A DNA stretch of 41,012 nucleotides. It comes from Synechococcaceae cyanobacterium SM2_3_1. GTDB lineage: Bacteria > Cyanobacteriota > Cyanobacteriia > Thermostichales > Thermostichaceae. Positions 36,898 to 41,012 of this stretch are shown here, piece by piece. Location of the stretch: the NCBI GenBank assembly GCA_012030715.1, contig JAAUUJ010000015.1:1-41012 (forward strand), written 5' to 3'. Within the stretch, counting starts at the first letter, position 1, and each line of letters begins with the position of its first letter. The position numbers and the translations under genes were made by a program. The notes beneath the pieces were generated by a model. It saw only the letters and a list, made by a program, of their open reading frames with translations, was not told the origin of the DNA and ran no database searches.

Positions 36898-37359
36898 TCA
36901 GGCCCTCACCAGGGCAGATGAAGTTCCCCGCAGCACCTCCAGATCCGCTGCATCTAGCTCTGCCGGAGTTCCACTGCGGATCAGTTCCGCAAAGTTTTCA
37001 TTGGGCACCATCAGGCAGAGGGCATAAAGTCGTCCGGGTCCTGTGTTATGGATTGCATGGATACCCTTGGCTGGCACCAGCAGACTATCACCTGCCTGAA
37101 TCGGGATCTGTTTCCCATCACACACGGCGAGCCCTTCCCCTTTGAGAATAAAGAACATCTCCACCGCCAGCAGATGCTGATTTGCAGGTGTCCGCCCACC
37201 TTCATCAAAGATCTCCACGCAGAAGGTGAGAGAAACATTCGCAATGGTCTGATCAAAAACAATCGCCAGTCGATTGGTGTCCCCTGGACTGATGCGGAAT
37301 GCCTGGTAGTCGGTGGGGGATTTAACAACGGGAAGCATACAGTGGGAGGTGGGAACCAT
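36898..37359 (-). CDS. Cupin-domain protein
   Basis: A 153-residue single-domain cupin. Motif 1 corresponds to the region ANQHLLAVEMFFILKGEGLA and motif 2 to GDSLLVPAKGIHAIHNTG, with His and Glu residues able to bind a metal. Start 37359 has GAGGAG about 8 nt upstream; a second in-frame start is at 37338. It lies 30 nt downstream of the isochorismatase-like gene on the same strand and ends 1 nt from the convergent phosphoesterase stop. A hairpin GCCCT-CACC-AGGGC (36902-36915) lies inside its last codons. Function unknown. Confidence 0.85.
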   Translation of the reverse strand: MVPTSHCMLPVVKSPTDYQAFRISPGDTNRLAIVFDQTIANVSLTFCVEIFDEGGRTPANQHLLAVEMFFILKGEGLAVCDGKQIPIQAGDSLLVPAKGIHAIHNTGPGRLYALCLMVPNENFAELIRSGTPAELDAADLEVLRGTSSALVRA

Positions 37360-37389
37360 TGACCGCTCTCCTCTAGTCAGGGTATGGGA

Positions 37390-38169
37390 TCATGAAACCA
37401 GTGAACTGATCAGCGTCCGAGAATCCGTCACAAAGCCAAAGCACTGCTTCGTATTGTAGAGGGTGGCCTGCAGACAGTACTCCGGAGAGGTGGTGGCGGT
37501 GCAATCCTCCAGCAGAATGCAGTCATAGCCAAGAAAGTTGGCATCCTGCAGGGTCACCAGCACACATTGATCGGCATTAACTCCGGCAAAAAAGAGGGTG
37601 GTTCGCCCCAGATTGCGAAGAATACTATCCAGCGGCGTATCCCAGAATCCACTCATGCGATACTTATCCACCTGAATATCCTGAGGATGCTGATCCAGAT
37701 CTGCCACCACCGCGGCTGCCCAGCTGCCTTTGATTAATACAGGAGCCCCGTTCGCCGGGAGTGGATCCCCCAGCCCCACTCCAGTTCCGCTGGCATTGTA
37801 CACATGGCGCAGTCCGGCACTGATATTGGCCAGATCGGGACGGTTGCCCCAGTTCACCCACAGGATCGGCACCTTGGCCTGACGCAGATCGGGCAGTAAC
37901 GTTTGCAGCGGTGAGATTGGTTGGCGGGCTGGACTCACATCCACACCAATGCTGGCCAGCCACCCCTGCGGGTGACAGAAGTCATTTTGCATATCGATCA
38001 CCAGCAATGCTGCTTTGGCCAGATCCAGGCGCAGAGTCTTGGTGTCTGTGGACAGAAGGATCGGTCGCGGCGGCAAAGGGGGGCGCGTAATATCGGCAAC
38101 CTCGGCATCCACCTCCCAGGCATTCGGAGGAATACCTAAAGAATGGAGATGGCGATGGCTAAAGTCCAT
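37390..38169 (-). CDS. Isochorismatase-like cysteine hydrolase
   Basis: A 259-residue member of the cysteine hydrolase family (nicotinamidase, N-carbamoylsarcosine amidase, biuret hydrolase, isochorismatase). The catalytic Asp is in LLVIDMQNDFCHPQGWLA, a lysine in DPLPANGAPVLIKGSW or QVDKYRMSGFWDT, and the nucleophile in FFAGVNADQCVLVTLQDA, so the Asp-Lys-Cys triad is present. The N-terminal ~50 residues extend beyond the core fold. It is likely co-transcribed with the cupin gene 30 nt downstream. The substrate, probably an amide or ureido compound, is not known. Confidence 0.9.
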   Translation of the reverse strand: MDFSHRHLHSLGIPPNAWEVDAEVADITRPPLPPRPILLSTDTKTLRLDLAKAALLVIDMQNDFCHPQGWLASIGVDVSPARQPISPLQTLLPDLRQAKVPILWVNWGNRPDLANISAGLRHVYNASGTGVGLGDPLPANGAPVLIKGSWAAAVVADLDQHPQDIQVDKYRMSGFWDTPLDSILRNLGRTTLFFAGVNADQCVLVTLQDANFLGYDCILLEDCTATTSPEYCLQATLYNTKQCFGFVTDSRTLISSLVS

Positions 38170-38238
38170 GGAGATCTAGGGATGAAAGAAGCCAGGACAT
38201 TCCCAATAGAGCAGGAATCGACCTCAGGATAGGTGATT

Positions 38239-39537
38239 TCAGTTACCGTTTGCCGAGATCATTGGCCCCTGTTGAAACCAGTGATCCCAGGACGGGGTGG
38301 CAAGCATGGGCAACGACCGTAAACTCAGAAGCCGCTGAACTGCCTGGGGATGACGAAGCGCCTGCAGACAGACCTCAGCTACTTCGTGGACCTCCAGAAC
38401 ACCTGAGGGCGTCATATCGGAGATGAACTGCGTCATGGTCCCCGCCTTAGGATCAGATCCCGCCACCACGCGGATCAAGGTTGGTCGCAATCCCTGAGCC
38501 TGGAGCCAGGATTCCACCTCGGTGCTGGGTGCCACGGTCAATACCACCAGTTGAGGTAAAGACTGCGCCCGATAGACCCCCAGGGTTTGTATCTGTAGGC
38601 CAAAAGGACCTGGAGCAAAGTGAGGATTCAGTTGCTTGTCCTGCTCAAACTTACTCAGCATCAGCTGAAAGCTACTGACGCCACTGGGATCGAGAGGCGG
38701 CGCATCCGCCAAAGTGCGAGCACGGAAAGTGGGGATCATCTCTGCAAAGGGAAACTGCAGTTGTTGCCAGGTCTCTGGGTAAGTATCAAACGAGATGGAG
38801 TAAGCCAGACTATCCCAGTCCTGTTGAGTGCGTACAAAAAACTTGTAGCGCTTGCCATCTCCCCGCACCCACAGTTCGATACCGGCGAAGTCAGAAAGAT
38901 CCAGAGGGGGGACCAGATTGCGCATGCGAATCGAGGCAAATCCGCCCGAATTGGCGGTGGACACCACCCCCGTAAAGAGTCCTCCTTCAGGGGTCAGGTG
39001 CAGGCCACTTTCGCTGACTCCCCCCATAACCACATCATCCAGGGCACCCCATCGATCCTTGAGGTCAGGGGTGGGATGTTGAAAGTCAAACAGCAGGTGA
39101 TCGGGTAACTTGGCCCAGCTTGCTTCTGCCACCCGCGCCAGTTGCTCCAACTTGACAAAGTGCGGATCCTGCCAGTGGGGATCCTGCAACCACACCAGCA
39201 GGGCTTGGGTACGGCGTAACTGCTCTGGCCTTAGCTGAGTTGCCTCCAGGATCTCAACCGATTCTCCCCAAACCCGCTGCGTGGAGACAGGGGACGGAGT
39301 CAGAATCTGCACCCGTTGGCCCTGATCTAGAAGCTGGTGCACCAGTCGCCGTCCCATCTGACTTTCAGTTCCTGCCACCAGCACCCGCAGCTGTTCCGGT
39401 CGGGCCAGGGTTGCGGAGGTGACTTCTGCGGTTTCCATTCCCAACCATCCTTTGACTTGCTGAACCGTTGACCCAAAGGATAAGGCATCGAAATAGTTGA
39501 GGGTAGCCAGAAATCGGCTCAGATCCCAGGCAGGCAT
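38239..39537 (-). CDS. CIA30-domain protein with Rossmann-like flanks
   Basis: A 432-residue protein. After an N-terminal helix region, residues about 50-130 look like an NAD(P)-binding atypical SDR fold (LRVLVAGTESQMGRRLVHQL). Then a CIA30 domain, about 145-320: LLFDFQHPTPDLKDRWGAL, DDVVMGGVSESGL, FTGVVSTANSGGFASIRMR and KYKFFVRTQQDWDSLAYS equivalent (here RYKFFVRTQ). The C-terminal part (about 330-432) resumes SDR-like sequence, suggesting that CIA30 is inserted in the SDR fold. Similar fusions exist in cyanobacteria and plastids; CIA30 relatives assist complex I assembly in mitochondria. GGAG lies 7 nt before ATG 39537. Confidence 0.87.
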   Translation of the reverse strand: MPAWDLSRFLATLNYFDALSFGSTVQQVKGWLGMETAEVTSATLARPEQLRVLVAGTESQMGRRLVHQLLDQGQRVQILTPSPVSTQRVWGESVEILEATQLRPEQLRRTQALLVWLQDPHWQDPHFVKLEQLARVAEASWAKLPDHLLFDFQHPTPDLKDRWGALDDVVMGGVSESGLHLTPEGGLFTGVVSTANSGGFASIRMRNLVPPLDLSDFAGIELWVRGDGKRYKFFVRTQQDWDSLAYSISFDTYPETWQQLQFPFAEMIPTFRARTLADAPPLDPSGVSSFQLMLSKFEQDKQLNPHFAPGPFGLQIQTLGVYRAQSLPQLVVLTVAPSTEVESWLQAQGLRPTLIRVVAGSDPKAGTMTQFISDMTPSGVLEVHEVAEVCLQALRHPQAVQRLLSLRSLPMLATPSWDHWFQQGPMISANGN

Positions 39538-39572
39538 GGGGTATCTCCGTCAGAATGTGCTCCCTCATGACC

Positions 39573-40433
39573 TTAGCAGAGGGAAAAATGCCCCACCGGG
39601 CCCTGTCCATGACCAATGGCCAGTGCATGGGCAATCGCCTCGGTCACATAGATTTTTCCCTGCAAAACGGCTGTCCAGGGATCGGCCCCCAGGGCCAGCT
39701 GGGCTGTGATGGCCGCCGAAAGCGTGCAGCCCGTGCCATGGGTGTGAGGCGTGGGAACTGGCGGACTTTTGAGAATGCGCAGGCTTTCCCCATCCCACCA
39801 GACATCGGTTCCACGTAGATCCGCCTCCATGCCTCCGCCCTTGACCAGTACTGCTCGCGGACCCCCATGGGTATGGATTTCTCTGGCGGCAGCCTGCATA
39901 TCCTCCAGCGTATGGATGCTCACGCCACTCAGGATCTGGGCTTCAAAGCGATTGGGGGTGACGATCTGGGCCAGCGGAATCAGTTGGGTTCGCATGGCCT
40001 CAATCGCCTCATCCTCCAGCAGTTGTGCGCCTGTGCGCGACACCATCACCGGGTCTACCACCAGCCGTTCCAGGGGCCAGCGCCGGATCTGCTCCGTGAC
40101 GGTGTAGATGATCTCAGCATTCAGGAGCATGCCGGTTTTGGCTGCCTGTACGGAAAGATCTGTCATCACTGCGCCAATTTGGGCCGCCACCGCCTCGGCT
40201 GGCAACACATCCACTCTCGCCACTCCCTGCGTGTTCTGGGCAGTCACACAGGTGAGCGCACTGGTGCCATGGACACAATGAAAGGCAAAGGTGCGCAGAT
40301 CCGCCTGGATGCCAGCCCCACCTCCACTATCGGAGCCTGCAATGGTCAGGGCAACTGCCGGGGTCAACTCCTTTGGGGCAGGCTGATCGAGAGGAATGGT
40401 GACCCAGGTGACAGGATCAGCAGTAGAGGTCAT
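39573..40433 (-). CDS. thiD: Hydroxymethylpyrimidine/phosphomethylpyrimidine kinase
   Basis: Phosphorylates HMP and HMP-P to HMP-PP in thiamine biosynthesis. 286 residues; about 25 precede the conserved core. [20 protein letters not shown] binds [12 protein letters not shown] and [15 protein letters not shown] follow, [12 protein letters not shown] is the ribokinase-type segment, and the anion hole/catalytic GTGC lies in [12 protein letters not shown]. No TPP riboswitch was recognised upstream. The gene follows the unrecognised gene at 40489 by 55 nt on the same strand. Confidence 0.95.
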   Translation of the reverse strand: MTSTADPVTWVTIPLDQPAPKELTPAVALTIAGSDSGGGAGIQADLRTFAFHCVHGTSALTCVTAQNTQGVARVDVLPAEAVAAQIGAVMTDLSVQAAKTGMLLNAEIIYTVTEQIRRWPLERLVVDPVMVSRTGAQLLEDEAIEAMRTQLIPLAQIVTPNRFEAQILSGVSIHTLEDMQAAAREIHTHGGPRAVLVKGGGMEADLRGTDVWWDGESLRILKSPPVPTPHTHGTGCTLSAAITAQLALGADPWTAVLQGKIYVTEAIAHALAIGHGQGPVGHFSLC

Positions 40434-40488
40434 GGCAAATCCTCAGAGCAATGGGAGGTGAATTTCAGCGGCATGGGACAGCACCCCT

Positions 40489-41012
40489 CTATGCTTGTGG
40501 TTCCCCAAAATTTTTGTCGATCGCCTGCAGGCCTCCCGAGACCAGCCATTGATCAATATCCACCTGGTGATGAGGATGCAGGTTGTGCCAGTCTTCCCCC
40601 AGTAGAGCATCCACATGGGCCGTGGAGGGATGGGTGGTGGCCCGGTGCATGTAGCCAATAAAGGGATCCACCAGAGAACTGTAGTACATGCGTTCCGCCC
40701 AGGGCAGGTTGGGCAGGATCTCGTCCCGAAAGGCTTCGGGTGACACCAGTTCTACCTTCAGGGCGCGGTCGGGATCCACAGCCAGGGTCAGTTCGCGAAA
40801 GTAGCGGTTTTTAAGAGGACGCCAGCGATTGACAAGATGAAAAATACTGTAACCGCCGTTCTCCGGATCTACCCCTCCTTCCCCAAACAGGTGAGTCAGC
40901 CGCATCATGCTGCGGGCAATGGTATCAATATCCGACATGTAGGCAATCGAGTCTTCATGTACCGGAAAGTACTTCAGGGGCAAATTGAGGGTAGGGCCGC
41001 CCGGGATCTTGA
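40489..41012 (-). CDS. Unrecognised protein, C-terminal part (start outside the window)
   Basis: The frame is open to the window edge: codons beyond 40983 encode KIPGGPTLNLPLKYFP-type sequence that reads as coding, so the real start lies upstream (beyond 41012). About 174 residues are visible: soluble, mixed alpha/beta character, rich in aromatic residues and histidine (MRLTHLFGEGGVDPENGGYS, HRATTHPSTAH, DWHNLHPHHQVDIDQWL). No Walker, Rossmann or metal-cluster motif is evident and I do not recognise the family. It may be co-transcribed with thiD. Confidence 0.65.
   Translation of the reverse strand, partial: KIPGGPTLNLPLKYFPVHEDSIAYMSDIDTIARSMMRLTHLFGEGGVDPENGGYSIFHLVNRWRPLKNRYFRELTLAVDPDRALKVELVSPEAFRDEILPNLPWAERMYYSSLVDPFIGYMHRATTHPSTAHVDALLGEDWHNLHPHHQVDIDQWLVSGGLQAIDKNFGEPQA

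Noticed and set aside
1..41012. tRNA genes, CRISPR repeats, retron or toxin-antitoxin systems
   Set aside because: No TPsiC-type GGTTCGAATCC boxes, regularly spaced repeats, reverse transcriptase motifs or paired small toxin/antitoxin genes were found on either strand.

Overview
The window looks like a chromosomal segment of a cyanobacterium. The evidence is the gene content: a SecD/SecF pair, a PacL-type P-ATPase, a CIA30-domain protein, DUF2470 and ExoD proteins, a spondin-domain protein and large polysaccharide loci. GC content is moderate (about 50-55% by eye), with AT-richer patches around 5.1-6.3 kb, 8.2-8.5 kb and 22.1-23.6 kb. No rRNA, tRNA, CRISPR array or intact transposase was seen. 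The usual cyanobacterial palindrome GCGATCGC was not found by eye, whereas GGATCC occurs roughly 40 times. The species was not determined.

Layout. 1-1.0 kb: the end of a spondin-domain gene converging on a small coiled-coil gene across a perfect hairpin. 1.0-5.6 kb (minus): a polysaccharide export block, GT4 > GT2 > ABC permease (Wzm-like) > ABC ATPase (Wzt-like). 5.6-8.9 kb: a histidine kinase/response regulator operon (minus) and a divergent stand-alone receiver (plus), bracketed by two copies of a ~103-bp MITE-like element. 8.9-19.0 kb (minus): a ~10-kb capsule/exopolysaccharide operon, UDP-glucose dehydrogenase > two related MurG-like/COG4671 glycosyltransferases > GT4 > GT2 > MsbA-like ABC exporter > histidine phosphatase > UDP-glucuronate 4-epimerase. 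19.4-24.2 kb: a P-type cation ATPase, a universal stress protein, a multicopper oxidase remnant and a DUF305 protein, suggesting a metal/stress islet. 24.6-32.6 kb (mostly minus): ExoD, 6-phosphogluconate dehydrogenase, a tiny acidic protein (plus), GDP-fucose synthase, DUF2470, an MFS transporter, a broken membrane protein, SecF and SecD. 32.8-36.9 kb (plus): an FAD amine-oxidase-like enzyme, ndk, murA and a metallophosphoesterase. 36.9-41.0 kb (minus): cupin, isochorismatase-like hydrolase, CIA30 protein, thiD and the 3' part of an unrecognised gene.

How the genes work together. UDP-glucose dehydrogenase and the UDP-glucuronate epimerase would supply UDP-GlcA and UDP-GalA, and GDP-fucose synthase would supply GDP-fucose. 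At least six glycosyltransferases could assemble glycans, and two different ABC systems (Wzm/Wzt type and MsbA type) could move product or lipid-linked intermediates. The two loci share paralogous GT2 genes, which suggests they were built from one another or serve related glycans.

The most striking feature is that five otherwise well-conserved genes are each split by one frameshift that a single-base change in a short homopolymer repairs: histidine kinase, histidine phosphatase, one COG4671 glycosyltransferase, a small membrane protein and a metallophosphoesterase. This points either to homopolymer sequencing error or to ongoing decay. It means that these genes should not be read as short separate proteins. 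I did not find a convincing wholly new molecular system. The best novelty candidates are the MITE-bracketed two-component cassette, the histidine phosphatase with an unassigned C-terminal region inside the capsule operon, and the enrichment of GGATCC.
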